The notes under the pieces are model-generated. The model did not search any database. It worked only from the letters and a program-made list of their open reading frames with translations, and was not told the origin of the DNA. From Neocallimastix lanati (nom. inval.) (taxonomy: Eukaryota > Neocallimastigomycota > Neocallimastigomycetes > Neocallimastigales > Neocallimastigaceae): a stretch of 64,000 nt of DNA. A program made the position numbers and the translations under genes. Positions within the stretch are counted from its first letter, which is position 1. Every line of letters starts with the position of its first letter. The stretch is taken from positions 861,001 through 925,000 of the forward strand of contig JACVTC010000049.1 in NCBI GenBank assembly GCA_016946835.1. The letters are read 5' to 3'. This document shows positions 48,024 through 59,263 of the stretch, piece by piece.

Positions 48024-48710
48024 TGTTATGAAATTAATTAATAAATAAAAAATAATAAAGATTTATTAATAATTTAAATTAAATAATGATTATAATAATT
48101 TAAACTTCAAATTGTAATTATTATTACTTAATAATATAAATTAAATAATGATTATAATAATTTAAACTTCAAATTGTAATTATTATTACTCAATAATTTA
48201 TTCTAAATTAAAATAATTATGAACTTAATTAATTATAAACAAATTTGTTACAAAATTATTAAATAACCATACCCTATTCTTATTTTATTACTAATATTAA
48301 ATTTTTAATATTATTAAAATTTAAAACCAATTATTTTTATTTTTTAATTAAAAATAATTTATCATATTATAATAATTATTAATTTTAATATTATTCTAAA
48401 ATTTATCAAAAAATAATTTGTTATTAATATAAATTACATCATCATTTTTTATTATTTATATTAAATTATCATATAAATTGTATTGTCATTAATATCACAT
48501 GTAATAATTACTTTAAATAGAATAATTTAAATTGTTATTAAAACATTAAAAAATTACAAAGAAGAAAAAATATAAAAAGAAGAAAAAATAATAAAATAAA
48601 AAGATCAGAGTTAAAAATAAAAAACTTAGAGTAAGATTAAATTATTAACCAATATATTATTTTCATTATTTTTGAAGTTTTATTGTGTACCTGTACTTAC
48701 CTGTACTATA
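48024..48710 (+). repeat. LTR F2
   Basis: It starts TGTTATGAAATTAATT, similar to F1, and ends CTGTACTATA, with TCAT on both sides (48020-48023, 48711-48714). It has a direct repeat of about 62 bp near 48060-48195. Non-coding. Confidence 0.5.
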
Positions 48711-48716
48711 TCATGG

Positions 48717-49684
48717 TGTAAGAAATATTAATTATTTATTAATAATTATATTTCTTAGTCTTTATAATTATTGATAATAATTATAAATTTATTTAAATAA
48801 TTATATCTAATTCATACATTGAATTATTATTATCAAATTTATTAATATTATAATTATTCATACACTTAAATAATATTAGAAGATTTAATTAAATAATTAT
48901 TATTTATACACTTATTAATATTAATAACTTATTTAAATTATTCACTTAATTATTAATTTAATGTAAAACATTACTTTTATTTATTTTTACATTGTACATT
49001 TAAAGGAATAATTAATAAGTTTCTATATTTGTATAATTTTATATTTTAGTTTAAAAGATAGTGTTATATTTATAAGCTTAGATTAATTTTAATGACATTT
49101 AGAAAATTAGATTAATTTAGATCAGATTCGGTTATTATTTATTTTTCCTTTTATTTGATGATTTAAATTAAAAAATAGAAAATCGGTATTTAAGGTTTTA
49201 TCCAAATATTATAATATATTTGGTTTTACTTATAATATACGATGATCAATATGAATAAAATATTGATCGAAACTTATCTTGTTTTTTCTTCTAGTCTTTT
49301 TCTAGATAAGAGATTTGTTAAGATTAGAAAACCTTTTTTTTATTTAACCTTATTTTGACAAAAAAGTATAAATAAGGCTCTTGAGTTCTCTTTGAGAAAT
49401 CAAGAGTTATTATTATTATAAAAAACATATTTATAATAATAACAATTTATATTTTTAACTTTAATAAATTAATAAAAGAATTCTAATTTAAAAAACATAT
49501 TCTAAAAACCAGATTTAAACTAATATATTTTCTTTTGTGTTTCGCGTTATTATTATAATTAATTTTATAATAAACCTAAAAGGTATAAATTTTATTTTAT
49601 TTTATTTTTCGCAACTTAATGAATTAGTCGTTTAGTTGTAATTAATAATTCTGTTTTGAGTTAGTTTTTAATAGAATTATTACA
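48717..49684 (+). repeat. H-family LTR H8
   Basis: 968 bp, TGTAAGAAATATTAATT to GAATTATTACA. Flanks CATGG and CATAG differ by one base. Inverted repeats: GATCAATAT/ATATTGATC (49244/49260) and AATAATTCT/AGAATTATT (49644/49673). The TATA-like GTATAAATAAGG and the CTCTTGAGTTCTC hairpin are kept. Confidence 0.78.
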
Positions 49685-50601
49685 CATAGTAAGGAATCAA
49701 AGTAAAATGTATCATTTAGTTAAAATGATAATCTATTATTCTCTTACCTATAGATTTTTCTATTATCTTCAATGATAAATTTATGTTCCACAAAGAATAT
49801 ATAATGTATACAATTAAATAATAATCTATTATATCAATAATATGAATGTACAACGCTTATTCTCTATCTAAAAATAAGAAAAAGAAATAATTATTTAGCC
49901 TCATCTATTACTAACCAATCATATAATTTAAACAATTATCAAAATATTCAAAAATGATAATAAAATATTATCTAATGAAAAGAAAATATTTTAATTAACC
50001 AAAAATAGTAATAATTGGTATTTAAGTTGATTAACAATATTTATCAATTTTATCAAATAATAAAAAAAAAACTACAATTAATTTTATATATATATATAAT
50101 AACTAATAATAAAATAACTTTAAGAAATATTATTTAAAAAATTAACAATATGCCAGGCTGGTTAGAAGCAGTTTTTAAAAACATTGAGGAATTTAAAGAA
50201 AAAACCCATACATGGTAAAAAATTTTAAACTTTTATGACGAGTAAAATATACGACTTTATTCTTGTATAACAATTTTGAAAACGTGGAAAAAAGAATAAA
50301 AAAAAAACATTTTATATTTATATTTTTATAAATATAAAATTATTTAAAAATACTTCTTTTATATAAAAAAATAGTTAAATAAAAATTAATAAATAGTAGA
50401 TAATAAAAAAAATAGTTAAATAAAAAATAATAAATAGTAAATAAAAATAAATAAATAGTAATAAATAAAAAGTAATAAATAGTTAAATAAAATAAAATAA
50501 ATAAATAAATAAAAAAAATAATTAAAAATAAATAAATAAAATAGTTTCTCTATAAGTTCGTGTCTTATTCATAGTTATTAGTGTTTCCCTGAACCAAAAC
50601 A
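49685..50601 (+). repeat. LTR-like segment K3
   Basis: It ends TCCCTGAACCAAAACA before TTCA (50602-50605), with a TTAGTGTTTC motif just upstream. It probably began TGG at 48714 and was split by H8. It contains a small higher-GC open frame (50150-50218) and an AAATAAATAGTA-rich tract (50380-50530). Confidence 0.5.
50150..50218 (+). CDS. Micro-ORF of 22 codons in K3
   Basis: The frame starts MPGWLEAVFKNIEEFKEK and ends THTW-stop. It stands out because its codons are far less A/T-rich than the surrounding DNA. The W-x-x-x-F pattern loosely resembles the start of Gypsy capsids (GWMHEFVRVMEL in element B Gag), so it may be a gag remnant or a short leader peptide. I do not recognise it. Confidence 0.25.
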   Translation: MPGWLEAVFKNIEEFKEKTHTW

Positions 50602-50605
50602 TTCA

Positions 50606-52144
50606 AAAAATGTGTAGATTCATTCATACGTATATATTGGGTTATTATTTTTTTTTGTCATTAATATTAGTGGATTTTAGGATTGGAATTCACTAATAGA
50701 TTAATCGAAATTAAATTTTTATATTAACAAATTTATTTTAAATTCGATTTTTATTATTAATATAAATACAAAAACTATTCACTATTTATAAACAAATGGG
50801 TTTGGGCTAATTTATTAAAGTTATTTTAATTTTATTTAACCCTAAAGAAATTAATAAAATATAAATTAAAGAAAAAATACGATAATTCAATAAATAATGG
50901 AAATTTCCCACAAAAAATTAAAACTAATATTATATTCATTAGAAAGCTATAATCAAGATTAATAATATATATTAATTCAAATTCATTTGGACTACTAGTA
51001 CACGGGTTAAAATTTTTTAAAGTCAGTAGACTTTAAAAAATTTTAAATAAATAAAAAAAAAATTTATTATTTAAATGACCAATATATGATAAATTAATAT
51101 TATACATAGAAAAAATTTTTCTTTGCTTTTTCTATGTTTATACATATCTTTTCTAATATTATTGCATATATATATATTATTTTTAATTTTCTATATTAAT
51201 TTGAAAATAATGAAAAAAAATATGAATTTATTAATTTGCTTTTTCTTTAATAGATATATATATATAAAAAAAATTTTATATTTATAAAGAGTTTTAGATC
51301 AAAACATATTATAATAATACAAAACACTCTATTATAAAATAAATTCTTTTATTAAAAATAATTGTTTTATGAAAAATCTTTTATTAAATAGTTCTTATTA
51401 TGTTATGAACTATAAAATCGTAAAATAAAAATTACGTTCTTTCAATTAATGAAAATTTACAATATTTATATTTTTTCTTAATTATATTCTAATATATTAA
51501 ATTTAATTTACATATATTCAATTTAAATATTAATAATAGTTAATTTTATAAAATAATAAAATATTTAAACTAAAACTAATTATAGTATAATTTTTTAATT
51601 AACTATTTTTTATTATAACTATTTTTTATTATAACTATTTTTTATTATAACTATTTAAATATTTTAACTAATTTAAAATTAAACTAAAAACTATTAATAA
51701 TATTAAACTATACTATCTAAATAAATAAAAAATTTAACAATAACAGATTTGGCGAATTTTTTGTGACTAAATTATTTAATTACATATTTAATAAATATAA
51801 ATTTAAATAATTTAAGTTCTAATTTATAATTTTAAATTTCAATTATTAATTTAAGGAGAAGTAATTATTTAAAGTATTTAATTCATGTACGTAAATTTAA
51901 TGTATGATTTTTCGTTTACATAAATTTATTGAAATATGTTTTAATTCATAAATTAATGTAAATTACATAATTTTATTCAAGATATCGTGACAAAATTTTC
52001 ATACATATATTAATGTAATAATGTATTACATAAATTTATTAAAGATATAAAGATATCTTTACAATATTTTATTAAATTAATATATTTTATAGATAACTTT
52101 TAATAAAAAAATATATATATATATAATGAATTGCTCAAAATAAT
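50606..52144. other. tRNA island 2, left flank (repeat P copy 2)
   Basis: Homologous to 15764-18030 but shorter, without the GTTGAATTTCG stretch. It includes repeat P (50820-51010; GGAAATTTCCCACAAAAAAT, CTACTAGTACACGGG) and an 18-bp inverted repeat (51007-51024 with 51029-51046, loop AGTA). No protein gene. Confidence 0.55.
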
Positions 52145-52216
52145 ACGAAGTGTGAGGTTCGCACTCACAACCTTAAGATTATGAGACTTACGCGCTGCCG
52201 ACTGCGCCAACTTCGC
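52145..52216 (-). tRNA. tRNA-Met (CAU) copy 2, probably decayed
   Basis: 72 nt, aligned to 18031-18102. The anticodon loop CTCATAA is kept. Changes: the T loop reads TGCGAAC instead of TTCGAAC, which damages the Pol III B box and the universal T54-T55 pair. The last acceptor pair is G-U. There is a C to T change just before the T arm. The terminator run is four T. It is likely a weak gene or pseudogene. LTR E3 starts 15 bp upstream. Confidence 0.75.
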
Positions 52217-52231
52217 TTTCACATTTTTCTT

Positions 52232-53168
52232 TGTTAAAGAAGAAGCAAATATTGCTAATTTGGTCTTAATGTTAACAAATAACTTAACCACAAATTAAAT
52301 TATTTGCCTTCCTTAATGTATGGAACTTTCCTATATTCTATTATAAATTAAAATCGAATTATTTCTTAGTAAATAATATATTATATAAAATAAAAACTTA
52401 TTAATATATTCCTTATTTAAAATTATTCTATTATTATTAAAATCTTAACAAATTATTAATATATTATTATTAAAATCTTTATTTTTATCAATTAATTATT
52501 ATTGTCATGTTATTAAAAATCTAGATAGTATTTTTTTAACCAATAGTTATTCATTGTATTAATAATATAAATTAAATTCTAAATAATATTACTAATACAT
52601 AATAATAAAAAAAAAATAAAATTATATTATTAATATATGTTTATTATAATCAATAATGTTATACTTTTAATAATTAATTATAATAATTATATTAAATAAT
52701 TTAAAATTAATATTATTTTACATATAAATGAAAGATTTAGTAAGTTATAATTACTAAACCATATTATTAAATTCTGCAAAATTGATAAAATTACGTTTTA
52801 AATATATTAATATTACATTAATAATAAATTAGGATAAATTTTTATATATTTTAGAAATACTTAAAATTAATATAGATTATTAGATGCAATTTAAAAATTA
52901 CAATTATTATTAAAAAGAATTAATGATAAGAAATGGTTTTCCCATTTCTAATTAATTTTAAAAGTATAAAAGAAGATAGTTTAGGAAATAAAAAAAAAAT
53001 ATAATTTTCATGTAATAAATTATATAAAATAAAAAAAAAAAGATTTTAATAAAGATTTTTAATAAAACAAAATTTTTCTTTTATTTATTTTTATTCATAT
53101 TCTTTTTAATTTTATTTATAATTTTTGAATAATTTTTGAATAATTTTATAACAACCCGAACCATACCA
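52232..53168 (+). repeat. Solo E-family LTR E3, upstream of tRNA-Met copy 2
   Basis: 937 bp, TGTTAAAGAAGAAGC to CCGAACCATACCA, with perfect target duplication TCTT (52228-52231, 53169-53172). The hairpin AGAAATGG/CCATTTCT (52929/52942) is kept with a different loop from E1. The insertion point is 11-15 bp upstream of the mature tRNA 5' end. Confidence 0.85.
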
Positions 53169-53172
53169 TCTT

Positions 53173-53383
53173 TGAAAAAAAACGAATTAATAATTATTAA
53201 ATTGTACTAATTTTCAAAATATATTACAAATTGTTATTATATTTTTATTATATAAGTAAATGAATTAAATAAATATTATAACTATATGTAATTAAATATT
53301 ATAAATTAATGTAGACTACATAAATATATGTAATATAATTTTATTGTGTAACAAATGAATAATCACATGATTGAGTATGTAAA
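53173..53383 (+). other. Leader upstream of the Copia remnant
   Basis: A/T-rich and non-coding. It starts TGAAAAAAAACG directly after the TCTT duplication, so it may be the start of the Copia LTR. I cannot delimit an LTR. Confidence 0.3.
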
Positions 53384-54189
53384 ATGTACAACATATATAT
53401 AAAAATGCCGATAAATAATAATGAAAATATCATAAGCAGTAATAAATTCTTAAATGGATCCAATTATCGAATCTGGTATGATTCCATCAAAACTGCTGTT
53501 GAACAACTAGAGCTAGAAGAATATCTTGAAAAGGATGTTGTTCAAGAATTATATGACAATGACCCAACTAATATTGAGGCCATTAAGAAAGCTAAACGAG
53601 AAAACAAAAAGGTACGTTTAATTATAATAAATTCAATTACTCCAAAAATCCATGAGGATATCATAGGCATTGAAGCAGCCTCAGCTATTATAGAATCTCT
53701 AAAAACTGAATATAACAGTGAAGCCAATGACCTTACTCAATGGATTAATAAACTCACAACAATAAAGGCAAGAACAGAAAATGAAATACCAACTGCCTGT
53801 AAGAAAATGATTAAAATTTTCAGTAATATGAAAGAGGCAAAAGCACCCATGGAAGAAAAGGAAAAGGTAAAATATTTCTTACGTGCTTTACCAATAAGCT
53901 ATAAATCAAAATTTATCTTAGATAGTGATATAACATTTGATAGTCTATATAATAATAAAAGAAGATCTAAAATTATGGAATTACTTTAATAATTGGGGAA
54001 ACACTATTAAAGAAGAAACTCATGATAACCCAATGGATATCGACTACGCTGGAAAATTTAAAGGTAAAGGAAAACAAAATAGAAGAATTAATAAAACTCA
54101 AATATATGATAGCAATAACAAAGAACATGTGAGAAATATCAAAAAGGGAAAGGAAAAAAAGATAAATATTGCTATATTTGTGACATGAA
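53384..54189 (+). pseudogene. gag: Ty1/Copia gag remnant
   Basis: The first frame (53384-53989) is a Copia Gag: L-x-G-x-NYRIWYDSIK near the N-terminus, then a helical region (IIESLKTEYNSE, LTQWINKLTTIKA) and MKEAKAPMEEKEKVKYFLRAL. A frameshift near 53970 moves the continuation to another frame (ETHDNPMDIDYAGKFKGKGK), and another leads to the CCHC knuckle CYICDMNNHDTKEC at about 54165-54210. At least two frameshifts are present, so it is inactive. Confidence 0.8.
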
Positions 54190-54664
54190 TAATCATGACA
54201 CAAAAGAATGCTATTTTAACCCGAAAAACCCGTATAGCAAATTTAATAAATACTATAATGAAAATAAAAAGGGTAATAATGAAAATTACAATATAAATAA
54301 AAAATATAAAAGCAAAAGATATATTGGTTACGTAAATGATGATAATTTAAATAATGAATATAATTATGAAGTAAACTTTGACCAAATTAGACCATATCTT
54401 GATAGACCATCCACATCTAATGATCAAAATATTAGAGAAAATATGAAATTAACTTGTTTAATAAACTTCTGTGACAAAAATTATGAATTAAGTAATAATA
54501 ATAAAGAAAAAGTAAACAATAATAGTTGTATTAATTCAAAACAATCAGAAATTAAGGTTCCTAGAGTTACAGAATATTTATATTCATTAAATAAAATTTT
54601 TTATATATACGAAGATGAAAAAACACAATGGTTATATGATTCTGGAGCCGGAGAACATAACTAA
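54162..54664 (+). pseudogene. Ty1/Copia Gag knuckle to protease remnant
   Basis: Starts within the CCHC knuckle (C-x2-C-x4-H-x4-C). An Asn/Lys/Tyr-rich linker follows, then the protease active-site block WLYDSGAGEHN, where the family has W-x-x-DSGA-S. A stop codon (54662) interrupts just after it, and the protease resumes in another frame to about 54826 (LKRVLYSKDVAKNMISGIEF). Confidence 0.75.
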
Positions 54665-54826
54665 TAATAAAAAATTTTAAAGAATTTCATTAATGATCCA
54701 GTTACTTTAAAATGTGCCAATAATACCTATTGTGACTTCGAAGGATATGGCGAGTATGATTTTAAGGTTAACAATCACTATATTAAATTAAAAAGGGTTC
54801 TGTATTCAAAAGACGTTGCGAAAAAT

Positions 54827-56154
54827 ATGATTAGTGGTATTGAATTCGCCAGAACGGGAACAAAAGCGCTCATTGAAGAAATAAACAATGAAGTAATCAT
54901 GAGCCTTTTGGATGAAAACTACAAAACGGTTGCAACTTTTCAGACAAACAAAAGAAATGAAATAAATATCACAGCTATACAACCTAATCATTATAATCAT
55001 AAAAATAACGAACCTATAGAAAACAGCAATAATATAATGGCTATGCAAAATTTTCGAAGTGCCAAAGGAATAATTTGGCATCGACGGCTTGGTCATTACT
55101 ATACAAAAGACCTGAATAAATACTTAAAGTTACATAATGTGGATGAAAATTTTTGTAATGACTTGTAAAATTGAAAAAATAAGAAGAAATCCACACAAAG
55201 AAACACCAAAAGCCTCTGATACCATAGAAATAATCCACTCAGACATTATGGGTCCTGTAAACAAATCTGTAAATGGTTATAGATTTATCATAGTAATTTT
55301 GACGAAATATAGTAGAAAGACTTGGATATTCCTTTTAAAAAGAAAATCTGAGGCAATAGACATCGTCATAAATACATTAAAATTTCTAAATAATCAAAAC
55401 AAAAATAACTAAAATTTTCAAAATAGATCATGGAAAAGAATTTGACAATATTCGAATTAAAAAATTCTGATGCGAAAATGGTATTAGTAAAGAATATTCA
55501 CCTTCCTATAATCCTGAAAATAATGGACTAGTAAAACGTTTTAATCAAACTATTATTTCAAGTACTAAAAATTTAATCTTTTGTAGTAAAACAAGTGATA
55601 ATTTATGGGATTATGCAATTATATATACTAATCTCATTTGCAACAAAATGCCTCATAGTGGAATAGGTAATAAGATTCCTGACGAAATATATTATATAAG
55701 AAAAGTAGATATCAAGTATCTAAGAGTTCGGGGATGCATTACTTATTATAAAGATTTTTCACAAAGTAAGGGAAAATTTTCTCCTAACGCTAAAAAAGGT
55801 ATATTTTTTGGTTTCAATCAAAACTCAAATTGCTATATAATCATGGATTATGAAGATCATAAAATACATCATGTGAGAGAAATATATTGTTTAGAAGATA
55901 TTCCTTCAAGTTTAAGACTCCCCAATACTCACCAAAATGAATTTAATGACCCAAATTTTCTTAACTTTGATTTTCATTACACAAACAAGAATAGTAATGA
56001 ACAAGAATTAAATGATAATTATACTCAGAATAATTATGAAAATTATGAAAATGAAATTAACTTAAATAATGAAAAAATTATTTTAATTTCTGATAAATCA
56101 AGTAATATTCCTGATGTTAATGTTAAGGACAATGCTAATAATAAAGATGAATAA
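54827..56154 (+). pseudogene. Ty1/Copia integrase remnant
   Basis: Recognisable parts in three frames: the pre-integrase domain WHRRLGHYYTKDLNKYL (55077-55130); integrase core D in IIHSDIMGPV (55137-55412); then DHGKEF followed by an in-frame stop, and SYNPENNGLVKRFNQTI, where the catalytic glutamate of the usual NGVAER is lysine. The C-terminal part (55648-56154) has GCITYYKDF, GIFFGFNQNSNCYI and VREIYCLED, typical of Copia just before RT. It is degenerate and catalytically dead. Confidence 0.8.
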
Positions 56155-56840
56155 ATAAATATACATTCTGAAACCTTTTTGAAAGTAGATAATAAGAAGA
56201 GTTTAAATGAGTCTAATTCAAATAAAAATAATACCACCTATATTAACACACAAAACACTACACTCAAAGAAAAATCAAATAGCGATGAAAATAAAAATGA
56301 AAATTCTCGTGAAAAAAATTTTATTAATAAAAATTTTTCAAATTTTGATTCAAAAATTGAACAAATCTTAATTAATAATAATCCAATAAATCAAAATTCT
56401 AATCAAACCTTAATTGATAAAAATTTAATAAATCAATTTTAATCAAACCTTAAATAATAATAACCCATTTAATAATAACAAAAATTTTTCAATATATTAA
56501 ATAATAATAATTAACAAAATAATATACTAAATGATAAAAACTCAATAATTAACTATGAAAAATCAAATAGTGAAAATCTTTTAATTAATAATAAATTAAA
56601 TAATGAAAATAAAGACAATACTAATAAAAATTCCAATATAAACAATATTGCTAATAATAATAATTTTTTACCTAATTTAGATGTTATAATTAATAAATTA
56701 TTTGATATAAGTGATTATAATTCTAATATTATATTACAAAATACAAATGATAATATACAAATAAATAATAATCAAAATAATAATTCAGACAATAATTTAA
56801 ATAATAATAATAATAATAATATTTATGATGTTATTGTTCT
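56155..56840 (+). pseudogene. Asn-rich linker after the Copia integrase; RT absent
   Basis: A decayed, (AAT)n-rich former coding stretch (57-88 codon open pieces such as 56179-56442) that would have linked IN to RT. No RT motif (YVDD block) is found. The sequence ends near 56830, where the opposite-strand Copia remnant begins. Confidence 0.5.
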
Positions 56841-58323
56841 TTTTGTCGATTTCATTCAAACATTTCAATAATTTGTTCAATTTACAATTTGTTTTATTCA
56901 TTTTATCTTGAAATAATTCAACTATATATTTATTTATCATAATGGAATTTTCATTTTAATTATTTTGGTAACTATTCGAAATATTATTGTTATTCATACT
57001 TGCTATTTCATTATTTCGTATATTACTATTCATACCTAAATTCTTATAGTTACTGTTATTATATTCATTGCTATCATAAATATTATGAATAAAATAATTT
57101 TTAAATTATAATTAATATTGTTTTCTTTTTGAAAAATATTTGTGTATTCTGTTTTATTCGGTGTGTTATTGTTTTTAAATTTGTTGTTTTCATCACTGTT
57201 ATTACAATAATTTATATCATAATTGAATTTTCTTGTATCATCTATCGTTTCAAATTCTAAATATTGATTATTATTAATATCATTTGAAGTGTTTATTTCA
57301 CATAAATTTATTTCCTTGACACTATTTTCAAGTTCAATTAAATTTATTTCTTTTATTTTAACTATATTACTATCACTATCCGAATCACTGTCATAACGTA
57401 GTTCAATGTCATCGATTTCATCAACTGAAATATTTAATTTCTTGAATTGTTCTGTTATGTCTTTAATGTTATTATGAGGACTTTTTGGATTAAAGGGGCA
57501 GTTGTAAACTAAATGGTTTTCACTATCAAATAAATAACAACTTTTTTTCTTATTATTTATTCTTCTTTATTATTGTATCTCTCGTAAATCTCGTCTTGAT
57601 CATAACTTTAGAAATTATTATTTTTGTCTTTATTTTTATTCTATTTTTTTTCTTTAGATATTTGTGATATTCCTTTTTCTTTTTCTTTATTATTTCCTGG
57701 GATAAAGATTCTACGATTTCTAATTCGCTTTTTCATATCTTCTAATATTTCATTGACGTCTTTTGAGATACTGTATCTTATTTCCAAGAAGTTTAATTGT
57801 TTCTCTGGTAGCCCTTTAAACAAGTAGTTTAATTTTTCCCTATTGCTAAGTTTATTATTTAATTTCTAAAAATTCTTCGATGTATTCTAAAGTTTCTTTA
57901 TCACTTTCGGCCTGTTGCTAGGTTTATTGTTTAGGTTTCCAAAGTTTTGCGTGATCTCTAAGAATTCTTCTACGTATTCCAAATTATGTATGCTGAATTT
58001 TTCTCTTCTTCTTTACTTCTAATAAAGGATTTTATTTTTGCATTAACAGATTTTCTCAAAAAGCTCAAAACCTTGAAGTTGTTCATTTTATGTTCCTTAA
58101 TGTTGTTTTCACCTTCATTAGATAAGATATCATTTCCATTTTTATCTTTGGTTGTATATTTCTCCTTTATTTCTTTCATTATATTTTCTATATTCTTTTC
58201 AACGTTCACATTTAATCCAGCGCCTTGGAGTTCGAGGATAAAGTCTTCGTACCATTCATCGTAGTTGTCTTCAGTTAGGACATATTCCATCCTATTAAGA
58301 GCTATTCTAGTTGTTCCGGTCAT
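56841..58323 (-). pseudogene. gag: Second Ty1/Copia gag remnant, opposite strand
   Basis: On the minus strand, 58323-57970 starts MTGTTRIALNRMEYVL and has the Copia Gag block LTEDNYDEWYEDFILEL. 57823-57641 continues Gag (FKGLPEKQLNFLEIRYSI, DVNEILEDMKKRIRNR). At about 57540-57490 a knuckle-like CYLFDSENHLVYNC lacks the second cysteine. An acidic stretch (DEIDDIELRYDSDSDSD) follows, then Asn-rich sequence. Several frameshifts separate the pieces, and protease, IN and RT are missing. Confidence 0.7.
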
Positions 58324-59084
58324 TTTATTAATGTATTTATATATTGCTAATATTATTTAATGAATTTGTTTATCAATTACAAATTGCTAATTACTATTTC
58401 CAATTACTGATTATTAAATTAACATTTAAATGCTAATTTCCTAATTCTAATGTGTTTCTTATTTACATATGTATATATCCAAGTGTCATTAATCATGAAT
58501 ATCTTAATTATTCTAATTACTAAATTATTAAATTACTAAATTATTAAATTACTAAATTACTAAAATGCTAAATTGCTAAAATGCTAAATTGCTAAATTAC
58601 TAAGTTACTAAATTACTAAATTACTAAATTACTAAATTTCCTAATTTACTAAGTATTCTAAATGTCTACATAAACACATCGAGTCAAATGAGACTCATAA
58701 TCTGATAAAGATCTCAATATTTGTTTATTTATTAATTTTATTTATTTAAAGCAAAAGACTTATTTTTTAAGAATACATAATTTAATGTTATTTATACATA
58801 TAAAATACATTTAATGGATCATACATATTTTAATACATTGAATACATGTTTTCATACTAACTATATAAAAGAGGCTTATAAAAATAAAAAAATTTTTAAA
58901 CCTATATTCATAAACTATATAAACTATATATTAATATAATACATCCTATTTATTTATAATAAACTATTTGATATTTAAAATTATAATAAAAGTTGTAATA
59001 AAATAAAAATATTAATTAAAATGTTAATTAAATTTATAAACTAAAAATACTAATTTTATAACAAGTTTCATAAAAGATAGTTAA
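58324..59084. other. Non-coding stretch with an octamer-type minisatellite
   Basis: No gene. 58510-58665 is a tandem array of about 18 short units around TTACTAAA. It may be the leader or LTR of the minus-strand Copia remnant. The rest is plain A/T-rich DNA. Confidence 0.5.
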
Positions 59085-59256
59085 ATTTAATTTAACCTTT
59101 AAGAAATTAATTAAATATAAATTAAAGAAAAAATACGATAATTCAATAAATAATGGAAATTTCCCACAAAAAATTAAAACTAATATTATATTTATTAGAA
59201 AGCTATGCTCAAGAACTATAATATATATTAATTCAAATTCATTTTAACTAACAGAA
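59085..59256 (+). repeat. Repeat P copy 4
   Basis: Matches 50830-50990 and 17460-17620 (GGAAATTTCCCACAAAAAAT, TATTAGAAAGCTATGCTCAA, AATATATATTAATTCAAATT). It stops just before the integrase relic. Its nature is unknown. Confidence 0.6.
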
Positions 59257-59263
59257 TATTTAG

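Noticed and set aside
18119-50601. The LTR array as a centromere
   Set aside because: LTR-rich A/T DNA with a chromovirus could be centromeric, but nothing in the sequence tests this and the tRNA-anchored explanation accounts for the layout.
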